Shown: one piece after another, positions 1 to 7,273 of the stretch
Layout of the letters: each line of letters starts with the position of its first letter
Position numbering within the stretch: position 1 is the stretch's first letter
Assembly (NCBI GenBank): GCA_963169515.1
Contig: CAUJEF010000145.1
Location: 1-32,577 of the forward strand
DNA length: 32,577 nucleotides
Reading direction: 5' to 3'
DNA from: Bdellovibrionota bacterium
GTDB taxonomy: Bacteria > Bdellovibrionota > Bdellovibrionia > Bdellovibrionales > JAEYZS01
Made by a program: the position numbers and the translations under genes
Notes under the pieces: generated by a model
Databases searched by the model: none
Told to the model about the DNA's origin: nothing
What the model saw: the letters and a program-made list of their open reading frames with translations, nothing else

Positions 1-35
1 ACACCGCCGGTTGTGATTTCAACAATGTTGTCATT

Positions 36-869
36 TCAATCTGATCCAACTAAAAGATTACCGTTTGGCAAGACGGCAATTGCTGTCGGATTATTAGTAT
101 ATGTCGTTCCACTTATAATAGTTGCTGCGACATCTGCTCCCGTGAAGGCTTCAGGTAGCTCGTATATTGTGTCATTTGTTTGAGTTCCAATATAAACATT
201 CCCATTTGGATGTACTGCGAGCGGAATGGGTTGATTCGCTCCTATCGTGACATTTGAGTCCGAACATGACGGGGAAGATGTAGATATATCATATCGCAGT
301 ACACGACCATTTCCGAAGCTAGCTACTATTAAATCTCCCAGGCTGTTAATAGCCAAGCCTCTAGCGGCAGAGATAGTGCATCCTCCGACAACTGTGCCTA
401 TGAAGGGTGCGCCAATACGAGTGTTGCCGCTGAAAAGTTCGATATTATTTGTCTCGATAACCAGGAATTGATTGTTGGCTCTTTTTGCCATGCCATAAAT
501 ATTACCGCTCAGATTTAGATTTGTTGTGTAGCTTTCCATGTAGCCAGTTAATAGGTTCACTTTTCGCAATGAGTCTGGCGTATCACTGGCTATTAAAATG
601 TTGAATTCATCAAATATTGATGTACCCCGAGGAATCAGCCCGATGCTAGAGGTGTCCTTTACAATTTGCAAAAAATTTCCGTTAATGTCATACATGGCAA
701 CTCCGTAACTTACAGGTGCGGTGGTTGCGTAAGAGACCAAGATGCGTCCATCATTAAGCCCCAAGGTAGAATAAAAGAAGCTGTCGCCTTTCGACCCACA
801 TCCAAAAAATGATATCGAGAGTGCCCCAACGGAAACAATTGATAAAAAATAAGTAGCTATCAATTTCAT
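36..869 (-). CDS. Beta-propeller lipoprotein, interrupted by in-frame TGA
   Basis: This 277-residue protein starts with a lipoprotein-type signal (hydrophobic stretch, then FFGC with the candidate lipidated Cys at residue 24). The body is built of repeated blades with NHL-like signatures such as HPNGNVYIG and LPNGNLLVGSD, typical of secreted beta-propellers. The stop is a TGA at 36-38. Reading on in the same frame gives NDNIVEITTGG up to the window edge, which is exactly how such a blade should continue, so the gene is probably longer and broken by a nonsense mutation or a sequencing error. Its start overlaps the stop of the upstream outer-membrane-like gene (ATGA), so the two form an operon. 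Ligand and role are unknown; the propeller fold is inferred from the repeats. Confidence 0.75.
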   Translation of the reverse strand: MKLIATYFLSIVSVGALSISFFGCGSKGDSFFYSTLGLNDGRILVSYATTAPVSYGVAMYDINGNFLQIVKDTSSIGLIPRGTSIFDEFNILIASDTPDSLRKVNLLTGYMESYTTNLNLSGNIYGMAKRANNQFLVIETNNIELFSGNTRIGAPFIGTVVGGCTISAARGLAINSLGDLIVASFGNGRVLRYDISTSSPSCSDSNVTIGANQPIPLAVHPNGNVYIGTQTNDTIYELPEAFTGADVAATIISGTTYTNNPTAIAVLPNGNLLVGSD

Positions 870-1492
870 TTATTGACCACCAATTCTCTTGTTAGTGAGG
901 CCACTGAAGCACCAGTTACAAAAGTAAAATTTAACCAGACCGTCTTGTTTGATATTTTTGCATTCCTTGAAGCTCTGATTTCACTTTTTGAAATTTGCCC
1001 ACTCCCGAAGGTATATCCAATGCCGACAAGCATTTTTCCTACATTGTAGTCCAGTCCAGTAGAAATCTGCGATGTATTATAGCCGTATTCGATTTGGTTT
1101 CCTATTGATCCAACATAGGAATGGGATGCCCTCATCAAATAGTAGTTGTAGGACAAGTAAAGGGAGTAGTATGTAAATTTTAATCCTAGTCCAGGCCCAT
1201 AGTGATGGGCCATTTCAGCAAATTGATTGCTGTTTATGGAGTTTTTCAAATCGTCGTACTGGAATTGTCCACTGACGTACATGGAAAAATTGTTTTCAAA
1301 TATCGGAACCAAAACTTTACCGAGTACTGACAATCCGTCAAAACCTGCGGCAGATCCGTTGGGATTCTCTATTTCCACTGACGGAACCCCAATAGCAGCC
1401 TGAAAGCTTAAGCCGTGGGCCTCTTTAGAGTGCGAAGAAAAAGAGATGCTGGACATAGCAATGATAAACAAAATATGTTTATATTTCAACAT
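866..1492 (-). CDS. Predicted outer-membrane beta-barrel protein
   Basis: About 208 residues from the ATG at 1490-1492. The N-terminus reads MLKYKHILFIIAMSS, a Sec signal peptide. The rest is rich in alternating aromatic and polar residues (for example YYSLYLSYNYY and LDYNVGKMLVGIGYTFGSG), typical of short amphipathic barrel strands. The frame is open upstream to 1624, but that extension runs through a GC-rich hairpin and puts the signal peptide inside the protein, so I prefer the internal start. An AAGGAG lies about 14 nt upstream of this ATG, a rather long spacing; a GTG at residue -5 is an alternative. It is followed by the lipoprotein gene with a 4-nt overlap. I do not recognise the family; the barrel is an inference from composition. 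Confidence 0.7.
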   Translation of the reverse strand: MLKYKHILFIIAMSSISFSSHSKEAHGLSFQAAIGVPSVEIENPNGSAAGFDGLSVLGKVLVPIFENNFSMYVSGQFQYDDLKNSINSNQFAEMAHHYGPGLGLKFTYYSLYLSYNYYLMRASHSYVGSIGNQIEYGYNTSQISTGLDYNVGKMLVGIGYTFGSGQISKSEIRASRNAKISNKTVWLNFTFVTGASVASLTRELVVNK

Positions 1493-1515
1493 CTTACAAA
1501 TTAACACTCCTTGTA

Positions 1516-1532
1516 ATATTTTATTAAAATAT
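1516..1532. other. AT-only palindrome upstream of the barrel gene
   Basis: ATATTTT and AAAATAT face each other across a 3-nt centre, just upstream of the AAGGAG of the barrel gene. It could be an operator or a chance product of the very AT-rich leader. Confidence 0.25.
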
Positions 1533-1585
1533 GACGAATTATGAAATTTTAAATTCAATTTTAAATTTTTATTTAGTTTTAGGGA

Positions 1586-1611
1586 CCCAGGCATTGATCT
1601 AGTTGCCTGGG
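1586..1611. other. GC-rich hairpin (possible terminator without U-tract)
   Basis: An 8-bp perfect stem (CCCAGGCA / TGCCTGGG) with a 10-nt loop lies 10 nt past the stop of the Lys-rich small ORF on the minus strand. No T-run follows in either direction, so it is not a canonical intrinsic terminator. It may stop or stabilise the toxin-like transcript, or act in the leader of the barrel gene. Confidence 0.45.
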
Positions 1612-1620
1612 CCTTTGGGT

Positions 1621-1797
1621 TCAACTTGGGTGAATGCTTTTTTTTATTTGTTTTAAAATAGTTTTTTTATTTTTTTCGAAGGCCCGAATGATTTTTTTCT
1701 TTTTCTTTGCAGCCGCTTTTTTTTGAGCAACGACTTTGGGGAACTCTTTGAGTGCCTTCTTTATTTTTTTTAGGCGTTCGATTTGCTCTTTGGTCAT
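1621..1797 (-). CDS. Lys-rich 58-residue protein coupled to zeta-like kinase
   Basis: A 58-codon ORF starts MTKEQIERLKKIKKAL and ends KSIHPS. It contains about 20 lysines and few acidic residues, and is predicted to be helical. Its ATG overlaps the TGA of the upstream zeta-like gene (ATGA at 1794-1797), the usual sign of translational coupling. That coupling and the long open frame support it as a real gene, although poly-A tracts make chance Lys codons likely here. It may be the partner or antidote of the kinase, or a nucleic-acid-binding accessory. I do not recognise a family. Confidence 0.6.
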   Translation of the reverse strand: MTKEQIERLKKIKKALKEFPKVVAQKKAAAKKKKKIIRAFEKNKKTILKQIKKSIHPS

Positions 1798-2381
1798 GTT
1801 TTGCCCTTGCTTAAAAATTTTTCACTAAATTTATTTTGGCCAGCCCCATCCAACTTTTCGTAATCGTCCTTGCTGAGTATCAGTTTGGGCTGTGAATTCG
1901 AGTTGTCGAATATGTACCAGTCTTTGCACAGCGTACGATAGAGAGCCCAAAAGTTTTCAACCGAGCGAGGGATTCTTCTTTTAACTGCTTCTTTGGGGAT
2001 GTCGTGTCCACCTAAGGAAACCCTTTGTTTAATTCGCAGCAGGTTTAGTTTATAATTATTAAGATAAAGAAAATAAATGACGATTTCGTATCCCTGTTTT
2101 TTTGCATCAGATAGCGTATGCAGCCAGTTGCGACCCGATAATGTACTTTCAAAGCAAAAGGATTCGTTTTTGGAAATGCGATCTTTAACTTCAGAAATTA
2201 AAACTCGCCCTGCTTGTATCGATGCTTTTTCGGTTCCTATAGGGGAGATACCGCTGGCAATTAAATCCGGATTTAAATAAACGGAAGTGATCTTTTGTTT
2301 AACCAGATAGGTTTCTGCGAAAGTTGTTTTGCCACTGCCGTTGGGCCCAGCGACGATTTCGATTTTTTTTGAACTACTCAT
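1794..2381 (-). CDS. Zeta-toxin-like P-loop kinase (COG4185 type)
   Basis: The 195-residue protein has a Walker A motif GPNGSGKTT at residues 12-20, then LNPDLIA (36-42), ESTLSG (78-83) and the segment RVSLGGHDIPKEAVKRR with a following RS..NF. These are the landmarks of the zeta-toxin / predicted ABC-type ATPase family. Zeta toxins phosphorylate UDP-GlcNAc using ATP; many chromosomal relatives have unknown substrates. No epsilon-like antitoxin lies upstream: the gene starts 14 nt after the 3' end of tRNA-Pro and may be co-transcribed with it. The only close partner is the downstream Lys-rich ORF. The ribosome site is weak (AGGT). Family assignment is secure, toxicity is inference. Confidence 0.85.
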   Translation of the reverse strand: MSSSKKIEIVAGPNGSGKTTFAETYLVKQKITSVYLNPDLIASGISPIGTEKASIQAGRVLISEVKDRISKNESFCFESTLSGRNWLHTLSDAKKQGYEIVIYFLYLNNYKLNLLRIKQRVSLGGHDIPKEAVKRRIPRSVENFWALYRTLCKDWYIFDNSNSQPKLILSKDDYEKLDGAGQNKFSEKFLSKGKT

Positions 2382-2395
2382 CGCTACCTAAAAAT

Positions 2396-2472
<77 letters not shown>

Positions 2473-2585
2473 TAACATAATTATTCGAATTTTATCTCAA
2501 GCGAGATTTAAAAATTGAGATCTGATGAAATTAAGTTAGTAGACAACGTATGTCAATAAACCTGCCCTAAAGTCCTAACACTGAG

Positions 2586-2591
2586 TATAAT
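2586..2591 (+). promoter_or_regulatory. Candidate -10 box of the porin gene
   Basis: A perfect TATAAT lies 136 nt before the porin start, but no good -35 hexamer sits 17 nt upstream, so the call is tentative. If used, the mRNA would have a leader of about 130 nt ending in a small GGCT/AGCC hairpin near 2685-2700 and a strong AAGGAG. Otherwise I see nothing else in the 254 nt between the tRNA and the porin. Confidence 0.3.
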
Positions 2592-2726
2592 CATATTAAA
2601 AAGATATTGCTTTCTGGACCAAGACAAAAATACGATCAAGGCGTAAACGTAAGGAAAACAAATTTAAGATGAACAACAGTGTGGAGGCTCGCGTAAGCCC
2701 CAACTGAAAGCAACAAGGAGTTATGA

Positions 2727-3995
2727 ATGAAAAAGCTTATGTTTGTCGTCGCTAGCTTAGCACTTGCTTCAATAGCAATGGCTGCCGATGGCACAGAGAC
2801 AAAATTTAGCGGCGAGCTTCGTGGCCGTTACTTGATGGCGGATAATCCATCTATGGCGCCAGATGCGACTGCAGACGGATCGTCAGGATGGATGCAAAGA
2901 ACTAAAATGGGCGTAACATTCTCAAAAGGCGAAGACCTAATGGGACAATTTACCTTTATGCATAACGCCAATTGGGGGGATGCTGCAAACGGTGGTGCTG
3001 CAAACGGTGGTGTTGCTGCGGGAACTTCCGATGTGTGGGCGTCTGAAGCATGGGGATTTTGGAAAGCTACAGACAACTTTTCTCTACGTATTGGTCGTGG
3101 TGGATTTCAAATCGCGGATGGATCTGTTGTTGGAACAAACGACTGGGCTGAAATGCCAAAAGCATTTGAAGGCGTTTTGGGTACTTGGTACACAGAATTT
3201 GCCAACATTCATGGGTTTGGCGTAAAAGGTGTTGATAGCACAGGAGCTGTCGGAACAGACACTCCAGAAGCGAACTTTTACGGTTTAAGCTTTGATGTTA
3301 AAAACCTTCCAGAAGCTCTTAAAATGGCGAATGTTCACTTCTTGCAAATTAATTCGCATGATGTCATTGCTGCAGGTATGATGACAAATACACTTCGCTA
3401 CGGACTAACACTTGGCGGTGGTCTGAATAACTTCGACTATCGTGCAACTTATGCAGGCTATTCTGGTGAAGCAAAAATGGGTGCAACCTCAGCAGATATG
3501 ACGGGTTCAATGTTTGATGTTGAAGCAGGTTACACCTTACCAGACTACATGAAATGGCACTTCGGTGTTCTTTATCATATGGATTCTGGCGAGGATGCTG
3601 ATGCCTCTAAAACAACCCAGTACGACCCATTCCATTACAACGAACATGAAAATGCAGGTTTAATGGATGTCATTGCTTGGGGTAACTCAACTTACATTAA
3701 AGTTGGTACTTCTATCGCTCCGTGGGAAAATTCAGTGATTGGTTTGGACTACTATATGTTCAGCCTATCTGAAGAAGCGGATACTGTGAATTATCAAACA
3801 GCCGGCTACGGTGCTGCTCGAAATGCAACACTCAGTGACGCTGTTGGTTCAGAGATCGATTTCTATGCTACAAAAACATACGCAAACGGTTTCTCAGCAG
3901 GTCTTCGCTACGGCGTTTTCACTCCGGGCGACTACTACGTAGACACTGCCGAAGCAGCAAGCCAATTCATGCTTGAAGGCAAATTCACTTTCTAA
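2727..3995 (+). CDS. Outer-membrane porin-like protein
   Basis: The 422-residue protein has a classic Sec signal (MKKLMFVVASLALASIAMA with cleavage after AMA), then GELRGRYLM and many alternating-pattern strands ending in a terminal ...LEGKFTF, the aromatic C-terminus recognised by the BAM barrel-assembly complex. Length and pattern suit a 16- to 18-strand porin. No Cys residues were seen. The start is fixed by AAGGAG six nt upstream, and a strong terminator follows the stop, so it is a single-gene unit and probably well expressed. An exact 15-nt tandem repeat in the coding region adds ANGGAANGG in a likely surface loop. The exact porin family and solute are not recognisable to me. Confidence 0.85.
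   Translation: MKKLMFVVASLALASIAMAADGTETKFSGELRGRYLMADNPSMAPDATADGSSGWMQRTKMGVTFSKGEDLMGQFTFMHNANWGDAANGGAANGGVAAGTSDVWASEAWGFWKATDNFSLRIGRGGFQIADGSVVGTNDWAEMPKAFEGVLGTWYTEFANIHGFGVKGVDSTGAVGTDTPEANFYGLSFDVKNLPEALKMANVHFLQINSHDVIAAGMMTNTLRYGLTLGGGLNNFDYRATYAGYSGEAKMGATSADMTGSMFDVEAGYTLPDYMKWHFGVLYHMDSGEDADASKTTQYDPFHYNEHENAGLMDVIAWGNSTYIKVGTSIAPWENSVIGLDYYMFSLSEEADTVNYQTAGYGAARNATLSDAVGSEIDFYATKTYANGFSAGLRYGVFTPGDYYVDTAEAASQFMLEGKFTF
2982..3011 (+). repeat. 15-nt perfect tandem duplication inside the porin gene
   Basis: GCTGCAAACGGTGGT occurs twice back to back, keeping the frame and duplicating five residues (AANGG-type) in a Gly/Ala/Asn loop. Confidence 0.9.
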
Positions 3996-4021
3996 TTTGA
4001 TCTGAAAAGATTAAATCACAA

Positions 4022-4052
4022 AAAGCCGAGACCCGCTCTCGGCTTTTTTTTT
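4022..4052 (+). terminator. Rho-independent terminator of the porin gene
   Basis: A 9-bp stem AAAGCCGAG / CTCGGCTTT with a 7-nt loop is followed by a T-run of nine. It lies 27 nt past the porin stop. Confidence 0.95.
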
Positions 4053-4053
4053 A

Positions 4054-4086
4054 GGGTGCCAGGCACCCGTTGTCCGTTGGCCGGAC
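4054..4086. repeat. REP-like double palindrome
   Basis: GGGTGCC-A-GGCACCC (4054-4068) is followed 3 nt later by GTCCG-TTGGC-CGGAC (4072-4086). Two adjacent GC-rich palindromes in an intergenic gap are the form of REP/BIME elements mobilised by RAYT transposases, and one RAYT gene is present at 28093-28638. I found only this copy in the window, so repeat status is unproven. Confidence 0.45.
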
Positions 4087-4130
4087 GAAAGTGGTTGTCA
4101 GATGCTGATATATTTCATTAAAATTATCTG

Positions 4131-4634
4131 ATGAGATGTTTTTTGTTGATATTCTTTGTGGCTATTTCGTGTCCAGCAAAGGCTAAGGCATCTAAAAAAG
4201 CCAAGATCGATTTAAGACCCACTACAGTAAAAGAACTTACGCAGGTTTTCAGTCAGGCAGAACGGCTTAGGCAATTCATGTTTGAATCCAATGGGCCATT
4301 AGTCGGCGGACAGCTTGAATTTTTAAAAGTGTCGATCCAAAAAGCAATGAATGCGAGCAAAAGTGAAAGCGTCAAGGGTCAACACATCAGTCGATTGTTA
4401 CTTTCTGCGCAAGATAGTCTGACAAATGCGCAGAATACTTCGGGCAAACAAAAAACTAAATTTATCCAAGATGCTTTCAAACAGCTTGTAATCCTGTATC
4501 AAACTTACCAATTGGATTTAAAATACACGATTTATTGGTGCCATATCGATCGAAGTATATGGTTTCAAAAGGGATCAAAAGCACAAAACCCTTTCGAGCC
4601 GCGATCAAATTGCGGCCGTGTTGTAACCAAATAG
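4131..4634 (+). CDS. Exported protein of unknown function
   Basis: This 167-residue protein begins MRCFLLIFFVAISCPAKAKA, a signal peptide with probable cleavage after AKA. The mature part is mostly helical and polar, ending in a segment with two cysteines (WCHIDRS ... SNCGRVV) that could form a disulfide in the periplasm. It is first of three closely spaced genes; the next starts 7 nt after its stop. No good ribosome site precedes the ATG. Family not recognised. Confidence 0.7.
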   Translation: MRCFLLIFFVAISCPAKAKASKKAKIDLRPTTVKELTQVFSQAERLRQFMFESNGPLVGGQLEFLKVSIQKAMNASKSESVKGQHISRLLLSAQDSLTNAQNTSGKQKTKFIQDAFKQLVILYQTYQLDLKYTIYWCHIDRSIWFQKGSKAQNPFEPRSNCGRVVTK

Positions 4635-4641
4635 GAACCTG

Positions 4642-5244
4642 ATGAATAACCTACCCCGAGCGATGTTGGTTGCGCTTGGCCTAGCCGGCGGATTAATACT
4701 CATCTACCTGGTGACTCCCCCCTTTACGGCCTGTACGGCTCAGTACGAGGTTATTCAGAAGTCTTTGACCCCGTATCTATATCTGGACCCAAGGAAAAAA
4801 CATATCGTTAAGACAGGGATGCAAAAATCCGTTGAAGATTGTAAATTAACGAATAACTCCGGTGGATGTTTCCCATTTTTTGAAGGCTCTCAAAAAATGG
4901 TGCATGAACTAAGGGTGGTGAGCCCCGAGTGTGCGGCAGAAGTTTTGGAGAAATCCGAAATAAAAAGTGCTTTGTTCCAGTCGACTCGTTTCATGGTAGC
5001 TTTAGCTTGGGGAGCAGCCCCACCGAAATCTGAATTTGAACGTGACGGATGGTACGACAACTTGAATAAAGCAATTTTTTGTGAGTTGAAAACTTTTTTG
5101 CAAAACAACTTCAAAGATGATTGGGCAAGTTTCATTGACGAGACCCTTCAGTCGTTACCCGGCTCCAACGAACTTCAGGGCCCAAAGGGATGGCGGGAAG
5201 CGACCTGGAACCGTACCATCTTGGCAAATCGATGTGATTTTTGA
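4642..5244 (+). CDS. Membrane-anchored periplasmic protein, unknown
   Basis: 200 residues with one N-terminal hydrophobic segment (about residues 7-25, LVALGLAGGLILIYLV) and no clear cleavage site, so probably a signal anchor. The rest is soluble and carries seven cysteines, suggesting disulfides outside the cytoplasm. AGGAA precedes the ATG. The stop overlaps the next start (TGATG). Function and family are not recognised. Confidence 0.7.
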   Translation: MNNLPRAMLVALGLAGGLILIYLVTPPFTACTAQYEVIQKSLTPYLYLDPRKKHIVKTGMQKSVEDCKLTNNSGGCFPFFEGSQKMVHELRVVSPECAAEVLEKSEIKSALFQSTRFMVALAWGAAPPKSEFERDGWYDNLNKAIFCELKTFLQNNFKDDWASFIDETLQSLPGSNELQGPKGWREATWNRTILANRCDF

Positions 5245-5642
5245 TGAACCAAAAACGCGATTTAATCCAAATTTTAATTTTTCAACTGCTCACTGTTCCT
5301 GCCGTAATTTTTATTTTCAAGTTTATCGAGCCCCGCCAAATTGCAGCACTTTTAGCAAGCTTTACGTTCATTTCATTTGGCGTTTTTGGGTTATTTAAAA
5401 TTACAAAATGGCCGGCCTTTAAATGGGATATTTTATTTTGGCTTTTTTGTATTCACTTGCTTGTGATCTCGCTTCCGACATTATTCGTTCGGCTGTTAAA
5501 TTGGTCTTCTGACTTTGCCACTCTGCATATCTTTAGTATTCCGGCCCCTGTTTTTCACAAACTAAGCGAGCGATTTGCCATGATTATGATGGTGGTGGTT
5601 TTGATTAAAATTTATAGACTAAGGTCCCCGAAGGCAGGCTGA
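5244..5642 (+). CDS. Small integral membrane protein, unknown
   Basis: 132 residues from the ATG at 5244; the TTG just before it is in frame but is less likely to be the start. Hydrophobic segments near residues 9-26, 33-50, 60-80 and 105-122 indicate four membrane helices. It shares one nucleotide with the stop of the previous gene, so translation is probably coupled. With the two genes before it, it makes an envelope operon of unknown role. The short AGGC/GCCT repeat after the stop is too weak to call a terminator. Confidence 0.65.
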   Translation: MNQKRDLIQILIFQLLTVPAVIFIFKFIEPRQIAALLASFTFISFGVFGLFKITKWPAFKWDILFWLFCIHLLVISLPTLFVRLLNWSSDFATLHIFSIPAPVFHKLSERFAMIMMVVVLIKIYRLRSPKAG

Positions 5643-5694
5643 GCCTAGACTTAGTTACCGCAATCGCCGTTCTTTAATTTTTAGCCATCTAATT

Positions 5695-5724
5695 TTGATA
5701 TTTTTCTTGGTCATTTTGTGTAAT
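5695..5724 (+). promoter_or_regulatory. Candidate sigma70-type promoter for the PilZ-methyltransferase/cyclase operon
   Basis: TTGATA (5695-5700) and TGTAAT (5719-5724) are separated by 18 nt. They precede the start at 5776 by a distance suiting a leader of about 45 nt. The match is by eye. Confidence 0.45.
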
Positions 5725-5775
5725 CAAACCCACTTAAAAAACCGAAAAAGATACAAGAAAATAGGGGATTTAAAT

Positions 5776-7266
5776 ATGTCAGAAGCCAGTAAAAAAGATG
5801 ATCAAACGCGTGTTTCCAAAAGTAAAGCATTTCGATTTCGTGAATCTAGAATCACACTACCTGAAAAATTCAGTTCGCACGCACTTTTAAAAAACTTCTA
5901 TGGCGATGAAGTCACCGCAAAGGTAGTAAACCTTTCTCAGTTTGGTGCAAGGATTGAAGTCGATACAAAAGATTTTAATTTGCATAAAAACGAATTAATA
6001 AAAGAGGCGAGCGTTTTTGTAAATCACACAAAAGTATATAGCGGCTCCATCAAGGTTGTGAACGAGGCACAGATCGACATAGGCAGGATCGCATATGGGA
6101 TTATTTTTAACGACGATGGAATTGACGTCGAAAAGGTTCGAGCTATCTTAGAGATGGATGGCAAAGAAGATGAATTCATTATTACCACAAGAAACTTTGA
6201 ATTATCAGATCTGGTTTCCCCCAGATTCAAAGAGCTTGTCGCTGATTTAAACACCGTTTTGCAAGAGGTGAGGATAAAGCTTCTGCACGAGGAAATGAGA
6301 ATAAAGGACGCGTATAAAGACGGAGCGTATCAGCAAAGCCTTTGTGAGCACGCCATCTCCATTGCCTTTTCTGTTTACGGTCCGGAAGTAAATCGAATTT
6401 TTTCAAAATTCCAAGAGCTGTCATCTAACTTTGTTGGTGACGAAATTTCTATTCATAAGAAATATTTCCGAATCAACTTTCATCCAATTTTAATGGCCAC
6501 TCCGTTCGTTAATCGGAGCTTCACAAAACCACTCGGTTACTCTGGTGACTATGGGCTAATGGTAATGCTGTACGAATACGAGGACCTTGGGGGAAATCTT
6601 TTTGACAAGTTTTTTCACCGTTTTTGTTGCAATCAAATTGTTACGCTTGCAAACAAAAATCGGGTAGAGGTGCTTAGCCAGTTGATCGTTGAAGATTACA
6701 CAAAATGCTCAAAAAAAGCGGATGAATTTAAAATTTCTAGTATTGCCTGCGGACCCGCACGAGAGATTCAACTCGCGTTGGATAAAATTGAAAATGATCA
6801 TGGGCCTCGAATTGAGATAAAGTTGATAGACAACGAACCTATGGCGCTAGAACACGCACGAAGAAAATTGAGTAAAAACCTGGTGAGTAGGAATTGCAAC
6901 ATAGAGTTTTTCCAAGAAGATGCCATACTCGGTATAATAAAAAAGAGACCGTTTGCAAATGAAATGGAGAATTCTGACGTAATAGTTTGCGCAGGCCTAT
7001 TTGATTACCTAAGCGATAGGGTGAGCGCGAAGCTTATTGAATCGCTATTCGCAATGCTTAAGCCTTGTGGCAGACTTTTAATTGGTAATGTTTCAAAATC
7101 AAATCCAGATCGCTTCTCAATGGAGTATGGGTTGGACTGGCATTTGGTATTAAGATCCAAGGACGATTTATTGAATCTTGTCCCAAGTTCGATAAAGGCA
7201 GCTGCGAAAGTAGATGTTATTTCAGAATCTTTAGGGGTGAACCTGTTTTTGAGCATTATAAAGTAA
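5776..7266 (+). CDS. PilZ domain-SAM methyltransferase fusion (PhcB/3-OH-PAME synthase-like)
   Basis: 496 residues from the ATG at 5776, which has AGGGGA 8 nt upstream; the frame is open to 5695 but lacks a ribosome site there. Residues about 15-125 look like a PilZ c-di-GMP-binding domain: Arg-rich FRFRESR (19-25) and NLSQFG (52-57), matching the NxSxxG motif, although the RxxxR spacing is not exact. After a helical linker comes HPILMATPFVNRS, then KPLGYSGDYGLM (251-262), a SAM site IACGPAREI (323-331), acidic IDNEP (351-355), and GNVSKSNPDRFSMEYGLDW (437-455). These are family features of methyltransferases annotated as makers of 3-hydroxypalmitic acid methyl ester, as I recall them. It shares an operon with the cyclase 7 nt downstream. 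The acid substrate is unproven. Confidence 0.75.
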   Translation: MSEASKKDDQTRVSKSKAFRFRESRITLPEKFSSHALLKNFYGDEVTAKVVNLSQFGARIEVDTKDFNLHKNELIKEASVFVNHTKVYSGSIKVVNEAQIDIGRIAYGIIFNDDGIDVEKVRAILEMDGKEDEFIITTRNFELSDLVSPRFKELVADLNTVLQEVRIKLLHEEMRIKDAYKDGAYQQSLCEHAISIAFSVYGPEVNRIFSKFQELSSNFVGDEISIHKKYFRINFHPILMATPFVNRSFTKPLGYSGDYGLMVMLYEYEDLGGNLFDKFFHRFCCNQIVTLANKNRVEVLSQLIVEDYTKCSKKADEFKISSIACGPAREIQLALDKIENDHGPRIEIKLIDNEPMALEHARRKLSKNLVSRNCNIEFFQEDAILGIIKKRPFANEMENSDVIVCAGLFDYLSDRVSAKLIESLFAMLKPCGRLLIGNVSKSNPDRFSMEYGLDWHLVLRSKDDLLNLVPSSIKAAAKVDVISESLGVNLFLSIIK

Positions 7267-7273
7267 TTTAGAT

